Assembly (NCBI GenBank): GCA_045126855.1
Contig: JBGVPG010000024.1
Coordinates: 1 to 64,000, forward strand
Reading direction: 5' to 3'
Source: UBA1740 sp045126855
GTDB lineage: Bacteria > Bacillota > Clostridia > Oscillospirales > CAG-272
Length of the DNA: 64,000 nucleotides
Part shown: positions 6,842 through 16,515 of the stretch, in pieces
Layout: each line of letters starts with the position of its first letter
Numbering within the stretch: position 1 is the first letter of the stretch
The notes under the pieces: generated by a model
Told to the model about the DNA's origin: nothing
Database searches by the model: none
What the model saw: the letters and a program-made list of their open reading frames with translations, nothing else
Position numbers and translations under genes: made by a program

Positions 6842-8227
6842 ATGATACATAGCATAAACGACGCAAAAACAAATGAATATATCTCCCTTGTCAGAAATCA
6901 CCTTGGAGGCGAGGAGAGGTTCGTTCAGGTCATCACCTTTGGATGTCAGCAAAATGAGCGTGACAGCGAGACTATTCTCGGCCTTTGCAAGGAGATGGGA
7001 TACACTAAAACTGAGGATAGCGAAAAGGCGGATATTATTATCGTAAACACCTGTGCTATTCGTGAGCACGCCGAGGTAAAGGCTCTGTCTCTACTTGGCA
7101 GATTCAAGGCGTTGAAAAAGAAAAAGCCTGAGCTTATCGTTGGTGTTGTTGGATGTATGGCAGCCGAGCCCCACAGGGCGGATATGCTGAAAAAGGATTT
7201 CCACTACGTCACCTTCACGCTTGAGCCCAATTTGCTTCATAGACTTCCCGAGCTTGTGGCGAGAAAGCTGCTTGACGGAAAGCGAAGCTTCCTTTTCGGA
7301 TGCGACGAGGGTGATATATACGAGGGCTCACCGTCGGTAAGGCGTGAGAGTCATCGTGCCTGGGTTTCCATCATGTACGGCTGTAATAATTTCTGCTCCT
7401 ATTGTATCGTTCCTTACGTCAGGGGCAGGGAAAGAAGCAGATGCAGCGCAGATATTCTTGCGGAATGCCGTGCGCTTGTAAATAGCGGAGTTCGGGAGAT
7501 AACCCTCCTTGGTCAGAACGTCAACTCCTACAATGCCGATATGACCTTCCCGAGGCTTCTTTCGTCTGTTGCCGAGATCGAGGGCGATTTCATCATTCGC
7601 TTTATGACCAGCCATCCAAAGGATACCTCTGAGGAGCTTATTTCTGTGATGAAAAAGCATAGTCCGAAGATTGCTCCTTTCTTCCATCTGCCCCTGCAGT
7701 CGGGTAGCAGCCGAATTCTGAGGGCTATGAACCGCACCTACGACAGAGATCGTTATCTTGGGATAGCTAAGAGCCTGAAGGCGAATATTCCGGGTATCGC
7801 ACTTTCAACCGACGTTATTATTGGCTTCCCCGGTGAGGAGGAAAGAGACTTTGCAGATACCATGGATATCCTTCGTCAGGTTGAATTTGACAACGTTTAT
7901 GCCTTCCTTTTCTCACCGAGAGAGGGTACACGTGCAGCTAAGTTGGATAATCCCGTGCCTCGTGCCGATATGGATAGGCGTATGGCAGAGCTTCTTGAGT
8001 ATCAGGATAGTCTTTCCCTTCGACTTAATGAAGCTTATGAGGGAAGTATAGAGCGCGTTCTTGTCGATTCCTCCGAAGTTAAGGACGGCAAAACAATTTA
8101 CTCGGGCAGAACTCTTACCAATAAGCTGGTGTATTTTACTGCTGAAAGTGAGTGCGTCGGAGAATTTATTAACGTAAAAATTACTAAAGCCTGTCCCTAT
8201 CACCTTCTGGGAGAGGCAGAAAGCTGA
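6842..8227 (+). CDS. miaB: tRNA-2-methylthio-N6-dimethylallyladenosine synthase MiaB
   Basis: 461 residues. This radical-SAM methylthiotransferase converts i6A37 to ms2i6A37 in tRNAs reading UNN codons. It has an N-terminal UPF0004 domain with three cluster cysteines (FGCQQNERDSE, NTCAIREHA, GVVGCMAAE). The radical-SAM centre is YGCNNFCSYCIVPYVRGRE (CxxxCxxC), and a TRAM-type RNA-binding C-terminus follows. The ATG at 6842 is preferred over an in-frame GTG at 6830, because GGGGGAG overlaps the GTG and precedes the ATG, though the spacing is short. It is followed by ricA and mutS, the same order as in B. subtilis (ymcB-ymcA-cotE-mutS). Confidence 0.96.
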   Translation: MIHSINDAKTNEYISLVRNHLGGEERFVQVITFGCQQNERDSETILGLCKEMGYTKTEDSEKADIIIVNTCAIREHAEVKALSLLGRFKALKKKKPELIVGVVGCMAAEPHRADMLKKDFHYVTFTLEPNLLHRLPELVARKLLDGKRSFLFGCDEGDIYEGSPSVRRESHRAWVSIMYGCNNFCSYCIVPYVRGRERSRCSADILAECRALVNSGVREITLLGQNVNSYNADMTFPRLLSSVAEIEGDFIIRFMTSHPKDTSEELISVMKKHSPKIAPFFHLPLQSGSSRILRAMNRTYDRDRYLGIAKSLKANIPGIALSTDVIIGFPGEEERDFADTMDILRQVEFDNVYAFLFSPREGTRAAKLDNPVPRADMDRRMAELLEYQDSLSLRLNEAYEGSIERVLVDSSEVKDGKTIYSGRTLTNKLVYFTAESECVGEFINVKITKACPYHLLGEAES

Positions 8228-8236
8228 GGATATATT

Positions 8237-8632
8237 ATGACGAAAATTATTGAGCTTGCACACGCTCTTGGCCTTGAGATTGCAAAGAGCGATGAAATAA
8301 CCAACCTTGAGGCGGCTAAGGCTGAGTTTCAGTCGGATGCAGAGCTTCAGAACAAGATGAGCGAGTACGAGGCAGAGCGAATGCTCCTCGGTCAGGAGTT
8401 TGCAAAGGATCCCTCCGAGGCTGATCAGCGTGCTATCGCCGACCTTCGTGCAAGGATCGAGACCCTTTCCTCCGAGATCGGCTCTCATCCCAAGTATATT
8501 AAGTTTGCTGAGGCACAGAGAGCTATGAATTCTCTTATGGCTGACGTTAACGCCGAAATCAAATATTGCATCACGGGAGAGCGTCCCTCGGATTGCACCC
8601 ATGATTGCTCCACCTGCAAGGGTTGTCATTAA
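8237..8632 (+). CDS. YlbF/YmcA (Ric) family protein with cysteine-rich tail
   Basis: 131 residues. The helical body (about 1-105) is typical of the YlbF/YmcA family. In B. subtilis, RicA, RicF and RicT form a complex that carries Fe-S clusters and promotes RNase Y-dependent processing. The last ~25 residues hold five cysteines in CITGERPSDCTHDCSTCKGC, a plausible cluster ligand set. It sits between miaB and mutS, the place of ymcA (ricA) in Bacillus, which supports the RicA identity, although assignment within the family is uncertain. It starts nine bases after miaB and is surely co-transcribed. Confidence 0.85.
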   Translation: MTKIIELAHALGLEIAKSDEITNLEAAKAEFQSDAELQNKMSEYEAERMLLGQEFAKDPSEADQRAIADLRARIETLSSEIGSHPKYIKFAEAQRAMNSLMADVNAEIKYCITGERPSDCTHDCSTCKGCH

Positions 8633-8658
8633 TCTTTAGAATTTGAGGTATTTGCCTT

Positions 8659-11283
8659 ATGGCAGAGCATATTATTTTGGAAAACAGAAGTCAGCTGACT
8701 GTAGTCACTCCAATGATGAAGCAGTATCTTGACGTTAAGGCGGAGTATGAGGATCATATCCTTATGTACCGCCTCGGCGATTTCTACGAGTGCTTCTTTG
8801 AGGATGCGGTAATTGCCTCCCGTGAGCTGGAGCTTACTCTCACCAGCCGTGACTGTGGTGACGGAAAGAGGGCGGCAATGTGCGGTGTCCCATTCCACAA
8901 GTCCGACGTTTACGTAGGCAGACTTGTTGAAAAGGGCATAAAGGTCGCAATCTGTGAGCAGGTCAGCGATCCTAAGGAGTCGGCAGGACTTGTGAAGCGT
9001 GAGGTGACGAGAGTCGTTACACCCGGCACGGTTACCGATGCAGCACTTCTCAACGATACTCAGAATAACTATCTTATGGCGATCTGCCTCAGTAAGAGCG
9101 GCGCAGGTATTGCTACCGCAGATATTTCAACGGGCGAGATGTCCTGCACCTTCCTTTCGGGAAAGGACTTGAAGTCGCTTATTCGTAACGAGATCGGTGC
9201 ATATCAGCCTGCGGAGATCATTCTGAACGACGGTGCAGGAGAGCTGTCCGATGTTCTCGCCTTTGCGAGCGAGCGCTTTTCAACCCTTGTCAGCGGTAAT
9301 GCATCCAGACTTTTCGGTTTTGAGAGAGCGAAGGAGCTTTGCAGAAGGCAGTTCGGTGAGGAGGTGTCGAGCCTCACCGAGATAGAAATGCTTATGGCAA
9401 CAGGTGCGCTCCTCGGATATATTGCAGAAACGCAGAAGACCGAGACCGCCTTTGCAAGAGGAATTAACGTATATACCAGAGGTCAGTATCTTGACCTTGA
9501 TCTTAATACTATCCGCAATCTTGAGCTTGTAGAGGCTATGCGTATCAAGAGTAAGCGTGGCTCGCTTCTCTGGGTTCTTGATAATACAAAGACGGCAATG
9601 GGCGCACGTCTGCTTCATTCTTGGGTGCTTCGTCCCTTGGTTGATCCTGCACGCATTTCACACAGACAGTCGGCGGTATCAGATTTCGTAAGGGAGCGCC
9701 GTGTTCGTGACGAGCTCTCCGAGCTTCTCTCTGGGGTGAGGGATATTGAGAGACTTTGCGCCAAGGCAGTATACGGTACTGCAAATGCAAGAGATTTGAA
9801 GGCTATCGGTGACAGCATACGTGTTCTGCCCGATATTAAAGCTCTTATTTCCACACTTCCTTCGGATTCAATGCGTGGCATTACAAAGAAGCTTGATACT
9901 CTTGACGATATTTCCGAGCTCCTTTACAACGCCATCGACGATAATCCTCCTCTAACTGTACGTGAGGGCGGCATGATCAAGGAGGGCTTCAACGCCGACG
10001 TAGACTACTATCGTTCCATCAAGGATGGCGGTACCGACATTATGGCGTCTATCGAGAGCAGAGAGAAGGAAGCGACGGGAATCAAAACCCTGAAGGTTGC
10101 CTATAACCGAGTATTCGGTTACTATATTGAGGTTTCCAAATCCTTTATTGATCAGGTGCCCGACAGATTTGTCAGAAAGCAGACCTTGGCAAACTGCGAG
10201 AGATATATTACTCAGGAGCTGAAGGAGATGGAGTCCACTATCTTCTCGGCAGATGAGAAGCTTGTTTCTCTTGAGTATGATATCTTTACAAGCCTTCGTA
10301 ATTTCGTTGTTGATAATCAGGAGCGAATCCGTAACGCAGCCGCTCTCGTGGCGGAAATCGACGTATACCGCTCGCTTGCCGAGGTTGCCAGCAAGAATAA
10401 CTACGTCTGTCCCGAGGTAGACCTTTCTACCGAGATAGTCATTAAGGATGGACGTCACCCTGTGGTAGAGAAGTTCGTTACCGATTCTTATTTCGTTCCC
10501 AACGACACCACTCTCGACACCGCAAATAACAAAATAATGATCATCACCGGTCCCAATATGGCTGGTAAATCTACATATATGCGCCAGGTTGCTATCATCA
10601 CCATTATGGCGCAGATCGGTTCATTTGTTCCTGCACGTGAGGCAAAGATCGGTATCGTGGATAAGCTCTTTACAAGAGTTGGTGCCTCCGACGATCTTGC
10701 TTCGGGTCAGTCCACCTTTATGCTTGAGATGACCGAGGTTGCGGCAATTTTGAAAAACGCAACCGCCCGCTCGCTTATAATCTACGACGAGGTGGGCAGG
10801 GGAACGAGCACCTACGACGGTATGTCTATCGCACGTGCGGTGGTTGAGTATACCCACTCAAAGAAAATTGGCGCAAAGACACTCTTTGCTACACACTATC
10901 ATGAGCTCACCGATATGGAGGAGGAGTTCTCCGGCATCGTGAATTACAATATTGCGGCAAAGAAGCGTGGCGACTCCATCACCTTCCTTCGTAAGATCGT
11001 AAGGGGAGGAACCGACGATTCCTACGGCATTGAGGTTGCAAAGCTTGCCGGCGTGCCCTCAGACGTTGTAAAGCGTGCCAGGGAGATCCTCTCGGAGATC
11101 GAGTCGGACAAGCCGAGAGTTGTTATTGAGCGTCAGGCTGAGCCGCAGGGCTTCGATCTCTTCAGCGGTATTGAAGCGTCTAAGGATAGCGAGGTGGCAG
11201 ACCGCCTTCGTGAGGCAGATATAAATACAATGACGCCTATTGAGGCTATGAATCTACTGTTTGAGCTGAAAAAGCTTCTGTAA
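8659..11283 (+). CDS. mutS: DNA mismatch repair protein MutS
   Basis: 874 residues, the length of classical MutS1. The mismatch-reading Phe-x-Glu motif is in RLGDFYECFFEDA near the N-terminus. Connector, core and clamp domains follow. The ATPase has Walker A TGPNMAGKSTYMRQ, Walker B/DE IIYDEVGRGTSTYDG and the switch segment FATHYHELTD. The C-terminal helix-turn-helix region is present. It recognises mispairs and recruits MutL, which is encoded 11 bases downstream. The ribosome binding site is weak (GAGGT at about 8645), so expression may depend on coupling to upstream genes. Confidence 0.97.
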   Translation: MAEHIILENRSQLTVVTPMMKQYLDVKAEYEDHILMYRLGDFYECFFEDAVIASRELELTLTSRDCGDGKRAAMCGVPFHKSDVYVGRLVEKGIKVAICEQVSDPKESAGLVKREVTRVVTPGTVTDAALLNDTQNNYLMAICLSKSGAGIATADISTGEMSCTFLSGKDLKSLIRNEIGAYQPAEIILNDGAGELSDVLAFASERFSTLVSGNASRLFGFERAKELCRRQFGEEVSSLTEIEMLMATGALLGYIAETQKTETAFARGINVYTRGQYLDLDLNTIRNLELVEAMRIKSKRGSLLWVLDNTKTAMGARLLHSWVLRPLVDPARISHRQSAVSDFVRERRVRDELSELLSGVRDIERLCAKAVYGTANARDLKAIGDSIRVLPDIKALISTLPSDSMRGITKKLDTLDDISELLYNAIDDNPPLTVREGGMIKEGFNADVDYYRSIKDGGTDIMASIESREKEATGIKTLKVAYNRVFGYYIEVSKSFIDQVPDRFVRKQTLANCERYITQELKEMESTIFSADEKLVSLEYDIFTSLRNFVVDNQERIRNAAALVAEIDVYRSLAEVASKNNYVCPEVDLSTEIVIKDGRHPVVEKFVTDSYFVPNDTTLDTANNKIMIITGPNMAGKSTYMRQVAIITIMAQIGSFVPAREAKIGIVDKLFTRVGASDDLASGQSTFMLEMTEVAAILKNATARSLIIYDEVGRGTSTYDGMSIARAVVEYTHSKKIGAKTLFATHYHELTDMEEEFSGIVNYNIAAKKRGDSITFLRKIVRGGTDDSYGIEVAKLAGVPSDVVKRAREILSEIESDKPRVVIERQAEPQGFDLFSGIEASKDSEVADRLREADINTMTPIEAMNLLFELKKLL

Positions 11284-11294
11284 ATAGGAATAAT

Positions 11295-13217
11295 ATGGGA
11301 AAAATTAACGTATTAGATTTTGAAATAGCTAACCTTATTGCCGCAGGCGAGGTGGTTGAACGCCCCTCCTCGGTGCTGAAGGAGCTTATCGAAAACTCAA
11401 TAGATTCGGGTGCTACGAGCATCGTTGCTGAGATAAAGCGCGGCGGTGTTGCTCTCATCCGTGTGTCGGATAACGGCTGCGGTATGTCGGCAGACGATCT
11501 TCCCGTGGCTATAAAGCGTCACGCTACAAGTAAGATCAAAAACCGTGAGGATCTTGAGAAAATAGCAACACTCGGCTTCCGTGGCGAGGCTCTTGCTGCC
11601 ATCTCCTCCGTAAGCGCCGTGACTATTATCACCAAGACCTCCGAGGCAGAGTCTGGTTCTATGCTCGTCAGCGAGGGAGGACGAATTCTCGATATTTCCG
11701 ATGTCGGCTGTGCCGAGGGAACTACCGTTGTGGTTGAAAACCTCTTCTTCAACGTTCCTGCAAGGCGCAAGTTCCTGAAGAAGGACTCTACCGAGGCAAT
11801 GAACTGTGCGGCGCTTGTGGAAAAGGTTGCTCTCTCTCGCCCCGATATCTCCATTCAGCTGAAGGTTGACGGTGAGGAGCGCTTCAAGACTCCGGGTGAC
11901 GGAGATCTGCTTAACACCATTTACGCCGTCTACGGCAAGGAATTCTCCTCTAAGCTTATAAAGGCGGAGGGAAGTGCCAACGGCGTCCGTGTGTACGGAT
12001 ATATCGGCAGAAGCGACAACGTTCGCAAGAACCGTAATTATCAGAACGTGTTTATCAACGGCAGATACGTCAAGAGCCTTACGGCGATGGCGGCAATCGA
12101 GAAGGCGTATACCTCCTATATTGCCCACGAGGCATTTCCTACCTGCGTTCTTTTCCTCGAGATGAACCCAACTATGGTTGACGTTAACGTTCATCCTGCA
12201 AAGCTTGAGGTGAAGTTCGCCTCCGAGCAGCCTGTGTTTGAGGCGATTTATTACACGGTAAAGCGTGCCATTGAGGAGCACGAATACCGTCCCGAGCTTA
12301 TTCTGGGAGGACAGAAGAGCGAGCGTAATTATAACGGTGCCTTCGTTCCTATCGGAGAGGATACCAAGGGTAAGCAGCTTTCCTTCGCCGCACCTGCCCC
12401 TGCGCCTGCACCTATGGCAAAGCCCAGAGAGTATACACCACCCGTGGATTACTCCCGACCTATGAAGGTCGCAAGCTCCGCAGGCGATACGCTTCGTCGT
12501 GATGCTATGACTCCCAAGAGCTCGGTTGAGCTTCTCGAGAGGTACTCCAAGGCACAGCCTAGTATGGATTACACTCCTAAAGTCGAGGAAAAATCAAGGC
12601 AGAAGGAAGAAGCACTTGAAATCTCCGAAGCTAAGGACTATAAATACATCGGTGAGGCGTTTAACTGCTATATTCTCTGTGAATACGAGGGAGCTATGCT
12701 TGTGATCGATAAGCACGCCGCACATGAGAGAGTAATTTTTGAGGATCTGAAAAGGATCACAGAGCGTGATGGAAGGGTGGCATCCCAGGCGCTTTTGCTT
12801 CCGATCACGGTCCTTCTTTCTCCCGATGAGATGGCCTGCGCAGGTGAGTTTAAGGACGAGATATCGGCACTTGGCTTCGAGTTCGACCTCGGCGAGGGAC
12901 ATGCTAATCTTACCGCAATTCCTTCCTCCATCGGCAGTATGGAGGCAGAAACCCTCTTTGTTAAGATGGTGGACGACATAATCGAGGGTAAGGGCGACCC
13001 TGCCGTTACTGAGAAGATCCGCCGTGAGACCGCCCTTTATCAGATCGCCTGCAAGGCGGCAATCAAGGGTGGCAGGGTTTATGACAAATCTGTTTCCGAG
13101 TGGATCGTTAAAAAAGTGCTTGAACTTCCCGACGTTATCGTTTGTCCCCACGGCAGACCGATAGCCTACAAGCTGACAAAATCCGAGCTTGACAGACAGT
13201 TTGAGCGTATTAAATAA
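11295..13217 (+). CDS. mutL: DNA mismatch repair endonuclease MutL
   Basis: 640 residues. The N-terminal GHKL ATPase has NLIAAGEVVERPSSVLKEL, DNGCGM and GFRGEALAAISSV. A proline/alanine-rich linker (APAPAPAPMAKP region, about 370-430) joins the C-terminal dimerisation domain. That domain carries the metal-dependent nicking motif in the form DKHAAHERVIFE (DQHAxxExxxxE with Q changed to K) and CPHGRP near the end. Bacteria lacking Dam/MutH use this MutL type to nick the new strand, and no mutH or dam was seen here. It is co-transcribed with mutS. Confidence 0.96.
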   Translation: MGKINVLDFEIANLIAAGEVVERPSSVLKELIENSIDSGATSIVAEIKRGGVALIRVSDNGCGMSADDLPVAIKRHATSKIKNREDLEKIATLGFRGEALAAISSVSAVTIITKTSEAESGSMLVSEGGRILDISDVGCAEGTTVVVENLFFNVPARRKFLKKDSTEAMNCAALVEKVALSRPDISIQLKVDGEERFKTPGDGDLLNTIYAVYGKEFSSKLIKAEGSANGVRVYGYIGRSDNVRKNRNYQNVFINGRYVKSLTAMAAIEKAYTSYIAHEAFPTCVLFLEMNPTMVDVNVHPAKLEVKFASEQPVFEAIYYTVKRAIEEHEYRPELILGGQKSERNYNGAFVPIGEDTKGKQLSFAAPAPAPAPMAKPREYTPPVDYSRPMKVASSAGDTLRRDAMTPKSSVELLERYSKAQPSMDYTPKVEEKSRQKEEALEISEAKDYKYIGEAFNCYILCEYEGAMLVIDKHAAHERVIFEDLKRITERDGRVASQALLLPITVLLSPDEMACAGEFKDEISALGFEFDLGEGHANLTAIPSSIGSMEAETLFVKMVDDIIEGKGDPAVTEKIRRETALYQIACKAAIKGGRVYDKSVSEWIVKKVLELPDVIVCPHGRPIAYKLTKSELDRQFERIK

Positions 13218-13237
13218 GCAATTTGAAAGGTTTATAT

Positions 13238-14380
13238 ATGGGCAAATTTACTTTACTTAAAACAGAGGGAAGAGCTCGTCGCGGCAGATTTGAGACCGTC
13301 CACGGCACGATCGAAACCCCTGTGTTTATGAACGTTGGTACCTCCGCAGCAATTAAGGGAGGTATCTCAACAATGGATCTCAAGGAGGTCAACTGTCAGG
13401 TAGAACTTTCCAATACCTATCACCTCCACATCCGTCCCGGCGACGACCTTATCTACCGTATGGGCGGGCTTCATAAATTCTTTAATTGGGACAGACCCGT
13501 TCTTACCGACTCGGGAGGATTCCAGGTATTCTCCCTCGCAAAGCTTCGTAAAATCACCGAGGAGGGTGTAACCTTCAACTCCCACATGGACGGAAAACGC
13601 ATCTTCATGGGTCCCGAGGAGTCTATGCGCATTCAGTCTCACCTTGGATCTACTATTGCGATGGCATTTGACGAGTGCATTGAAAACCCCGCACCCTATC
13701 AATATGTTAAGAACTCCCACGAGAGAACAATCCGCTGGCTCAAGAGATGCCGTGCGGAGATGGATAGACTTAATGCCGAGGAGGGAACTGTCAACCCCCA
13801 CCAGATGCTCTTTGGTATCAACCAGGGCGGCACTTACGAGGACCTTCGTATTGAGAATATGAAGGCTATCCGTGAGATCGAGTGCGACGGATATGCGATA
13901 GGCGGTCTTGCCGTTGGCGAGAGTGCTGACGTTATGTATCATATTATCGAGACCGTCGAGCCCTATATGCCTACCGATAAGCCAAGATATCTTATGGGTG
14001 TCGGTACTCCTCAGAATATTGTTGAGGCTGTTTATCGCGGTGTTGATTTCTTCGACTGCGTAATGCCCTCGAGAAATGCCCGTCACGGCAACCTCTTCAC
14101 CTGGAAAGGTAAGATCAATCTCCTGAACGAAAAGTACGCCGAGGACAAAAGACCTATTGCCGAGGAGTGTAGCTGTCCCGCATGCCGTAATTATTCGAGA
14201 AGCTATATCCGTCATCTCTTTAAGGCAAGAGAGGCTCTTGGTATGCGTCTTGCGGTCCTTCATAACCTTTATTTCTACAACGACCTTATGCAAAAGATTC
14301 GTGACGCCCTGGACGAGGGTCGCTACGAGGAATTTTATCATACCTACGTTGATCTTCTTGCTGAACGCAGAAAGGACTAA
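13238..14380 (+). CDS. tgt: Queuine tRNA-ribosyltransferase (tRNA-guanine transglycosylase)
   Basis: 380 residues. It exchanges guanine-34 of GUN-anticodon tRNAs (Asp, Asn, His, Tyr) for preQ1. The TIM-barrel has TDSGGFQVFSLAKL with the catalytic-region aspartate, GGLAVGES for base recognition, and the zinc site CSCPACRNYSRSYIRHLF. The start at 13238 follows GAAAGG; the longer ORF begins at a TTG without a suitable site. It directly follows mutL. The queuosine synthesis genes queCDEF are not in the window, so the base supplied is not shown. Confidence 0.97.
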   Translation: MGKFTLLKTEGRARRGRFETVHGTIETPVFMNVGTSAAIKGGISTMDLKEVNCQVELSNTYHLHIRPGDDLIYRMGGLHKFFNWDRPVLTDSGGFQVFSLAKLRKITEEGVTFNSHMDGKRIFMGPEESMRIQSHLGSTIAMAFDECIENPAPYQYVKNSHERTIRWLKRCRAEMDRLNAEEGTVNPHQMLFGINQGGTYEDLRIENMKAIREIECDGYAIGGLAVGESADVMYHIIETVEPYMPTDKPRYLMGVGTPQNIVEAVYRGVDFFDCVMPSRNARHGNLFTWKGKINLLNEKYAEDKRPIAEECSCPACRNYSRSYIRHLFKAREALGMRLAVLHNLYFYNDLMQKIRDALDEGRYEEFYHTYVDLLAERRKD

Positions 14381-14382
14381 AA

Positions 14383-15351
14383 ATGGGATATATTTCAAGG
14401 CAGCTTGAGAAAACTTATAGAAGCGTTCTCTTTGTCCGTCATGATCCTGATGGAACGATGTTCTATTTTTCAAACGAGGATTTTGAGGGGTTAAACAAGC
14501 TTCCCTTTGATTTTAAAACTAGGAAGGGTCACGTACTGAAGGGCGGATTCTATTACTATGGCACACCGAGACAGGATAGGTTGATCGTCTTTGATCATGG
14601 TCTTGGCACAGGACACAGAGCGTATATGCGTGAGATAGAAACCCTTTGTAAAGGGGGATATATGGTCTACTCCTATGACCACACCGGTTGCGGTGAGTCC
14701 GAGGGTGAGAGCGTGCAGGGCCTTTCGGGCTCTCTTGCCGATCTTGACGATTGTATCCGTACCTTGAAAAGGGTAGAACAGCTATCGGGTATGGAGATTT
14801 CTGTTGTTGGTCACAGCTGGGGCGGCTATTCGGCACTGAATATACTCGGATTCCACCACGACGTCCATTCGGTTGTGGCTATGTCGGCTTTTATCTCGGT
14901 TCCTGTGATGCACAGTCAGCTCGTTCCGCCGTTTGCCTTTTTCATTAGAAAGCGACTTATGGAGATCGAGCGTGAGACAAACCGTATTCACGCACTCAGT
15001 TCGGCTCTCGACGTTATTAACAGAAGTAATAAGCCTATTCTTATCATTCACTCTCTCGATGACGAGACCGTCAGTGCAAAGAGAAACATACTGAAGCTTC
15101 GCAAGATCACCTGCGAGAGAACGAACGTTGAGTTCATTCTCCAGAACGGAAAGGGGCATAACGTAAGCTATACCACCGAGGCGGCAGAGTATAAGCGTGA
15201 GTTCTTCAAAGAATTGAAAAGGCTTAAAAAACAGGGTCTGCTCAATACTGATGAGCAGAAGGCAGAGCTTGTCGAATCTCAGGATTGGTACAGCATGACC
15301 GAGCAGGATGAGGAACTATGGGAAAAGATATTTATTTTCCTTGAAAAATAA
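14383..15351 (+). CDS. Alpha/beta-hydrolase (serine hydrolase, S33-like)
   Basis: 322 residues with no signal peptide, so cytoplasmic. The nucleophile elbow is VVGHSWGGYSAL (GxSxG). The oxyanion region is FDHGLGTGHRAYM and YDHTGCGESEGES. The catalytic acid is probably in IHSLDDETV and the histidine in GKGHNVSY near the C-terminus. The layout resembles lysophospholipase/monoacylglycerol-lipase-like hydrolases, but the substrate is unknown. It starts two bases after tgt and ends the long operon before a strong bidirectional terminator. Confidence 0.9.
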   Translation: MGYISRQLEKTYRSVLFVRHDPDGTMFYFSNEDFEGLNKLPFDFKTRKGHVLKGGFYYYGTPRQDRLIVFDHGLGTGHRAYMREIETLCKGGYMVYSYDHTGCGESEGESVQGLSGSLADLDDCIRTLKRVEQLSGMEISVVGHSWGGYSALNILGFHHDVHSVVAMSAFISVPVMHSQLVPPFAFFIRKRLMEIERETNRIHALSSALDVINRSNKPILIIHSLDDETVSAKRNILKLRKITCERTNVEFILQNGKGHNVSYTTEAAEYKREFFKELKRLKKQGLLNTDEQKAELVESQDWYSMTEQDEELWEKIFIFLEK

Positions 15352-15352
15352 A

Positions 15353-15387
15353 AAAATGAGGTAAGCATTTTGCTTACCTCATTTTTT
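15353..15387. terminator. Bidirectional terminator
   Basis: The stem AATGAGGTAAGCA (15355-15367) pairs with TGCTTACCTCATT (15371-15383) around a three-base loop, with A and T runs outside. It ends the dxs-hydrolase operon from the left and the lon-to-GNAT operon from the right. The stop codon of the minus-strand gene (15379-15381) lies inside the stem. Confidence 0.92.
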
Positions 15388-15768
15388 GCATCCGCAGTTG
15401 CCGTCGAACATTCCCGTCATATCACAGATAAATTGCCCGTCGGTTTTCTTAAATCCTACCGCCCGAAGAAAATCCTCGGGGGCAGAGGAGGGGGAAGCCT
15501 GGCATATGTGCGCACCGCATTGGTCAATGAAATTCATTGTCTGTCTTGCCAGAATGAACATTGCCTCAAAGTCCGAGCGCTCGGGCGCCTCCTTAATATC
15601 GTATATGTATCCAACGTCAGAAATTTCAAACTGAGACATACCCATAATATCACCGCTCTCCATATCAAACATCTGATATGCAAAGGCTTCGGGGCGATAG
15701 TCTGCACCGCAAAGAAGGCAGATTTCTCTTTGTCTGTCTTTTTCCTGAATGGGGGTGATCTTAAACAT
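15379..15768 (-). CDS. Small GNAT-like protein
   Basis: 129 residues. The segment FEAMFILARQTMNFIDQCGAH followed by FLRAVGFKK resembles the central helix and C-terminal strand of short GNAT acetyltransferase-like proteins common in Clostridia. The classical RxxGxG/A loop is not clear, so activity is uncertain. The tail GNCGCKK holds a CxC pair. Its ATG overlaps the TAA of the preceding pseudouridine synthase gene by one base (TAATG), so translation is probably coupled. It is the last gene of the long minus-strand operon. Confidence 0.75.
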   Translation of the reverse strand: MFKITPIQEKDRQREICLLCGADYRPEAFAYQMFDMESGDIMGMSQFEISDVGYIYDIKEAPERSDFEAMFILARQTMNFIDQCGAHICQASPSSAPEDFLRAVGFKKTDGQFICDMTGMFDGNCGCKK

Positions 15769-16499
15769 TACTTGTGCTCCTTGGTCGCCTTGTAAAGGTA
15801 GTCGACCTCGCTCTGCTCAAGATATCGCCACTTTCCAACGGGAAGACCGTCAAGCTTCAGATTTCCGATAGAAACACGGGAAAGACGCTTAACGGTAAGA
15901 TCAGCAGCCTCGCACATCTTACGGATCTGTCTGTTTCTGCCCTCGAAGAGAGTGAATTTCAGCACTGTACCATTATCATCCTCACCCGTAATAACAACGT
16001 CAACGGGCTTGATCTTGTAGCCGTCGATCTCAAGAGGTGAGGTGAGAATATCGTACTGGGTCTCGCTTACTGAGCCTGCCACCTTAACACGGTAAACCTT
16101 TGGTATTGAGTGGCTGGGGTGGGTAAGTCTGTTCTTCAGCTCACCGTCGTCGGTGAGAAGGATCATACCCTCGGAAATAAGGTCGAGTCTGCCCACGGGA
16201 TAAACTCTCGCATCCACGCCGTCAAGGAGGTCGGTGACACACTTTCTTCCTCTGTCATCGGTTGTAGAGGAGAGATATCCTCTAGGTTTATTAAGCATTA
16301 TATAGGTATATTGCTTCTTTTCATATCTGATACGCTTGCCCTTGTAGGTTACAACGTCGCTTGCAGGATCGATCTTTGTGCCAATACCTGCGACGTGACC
16401 GTTTACCGAGATGTTGCCAAGCTCAATCTCGCCCTCTGCGGCACGTCTTGACATAATGCCTGCATCTGCTATAAATTTCTGAAGTCTGATCTTTTCCAT
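15768..16499 (-). CDS. rluB: 23S rRNA pseudouridine synthase, RsuA/RluB family
   Basis: 243 residues from the ATG at 16499, preceded by GGAG; a TTG 12 bases further up is less likely. The N-terminal S4 RNA-binding domain begins at IRLQKFIADAGIMSRRAAEG. The catalytic domain has the active-site aspartate in VYPVGRLDLISEGMIL and the motif EGRNRQIRKMCEA. RluB isomerises U2605 of 23S rRNA, and RsuA-type members act on 16S. Position near scpAB and dacF matches B. subtilis ypuL (rluB), so rluB is the best guess. Confidence 0.9.
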   Translation of the reverse strand: MEKIRLQKFIADAGIMSRRAAEGEIELGNISVNGHVAGIGTKIDPASDVVTYKGKRIRYEKKQYTYIMLNKPRGYLSSTTDDRGRKCVTDLLDGVDARVYPVGRLDLISEGMILLTDDGELKNRLTHPSHSIPKVYRVKVAGSVSETQYDILTSPLEIDGYKIKPVDVVITGEDDNGTVLKFTLFEGRNRQIRKMCEAADLTVKRLSRVSIGNLKLDGLPVGKWRYLEQSEVDYLYKATKEHK

Positions 16500-16515
16500 T
16501 GTTATCTCCAAGTGA

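Noticed and set aside
13367..14473. 368-aa minus-strand ORF opposite tgt
   Set aside because: Shadow of tgt, whose protein motifs are all conserved on the plus strand.
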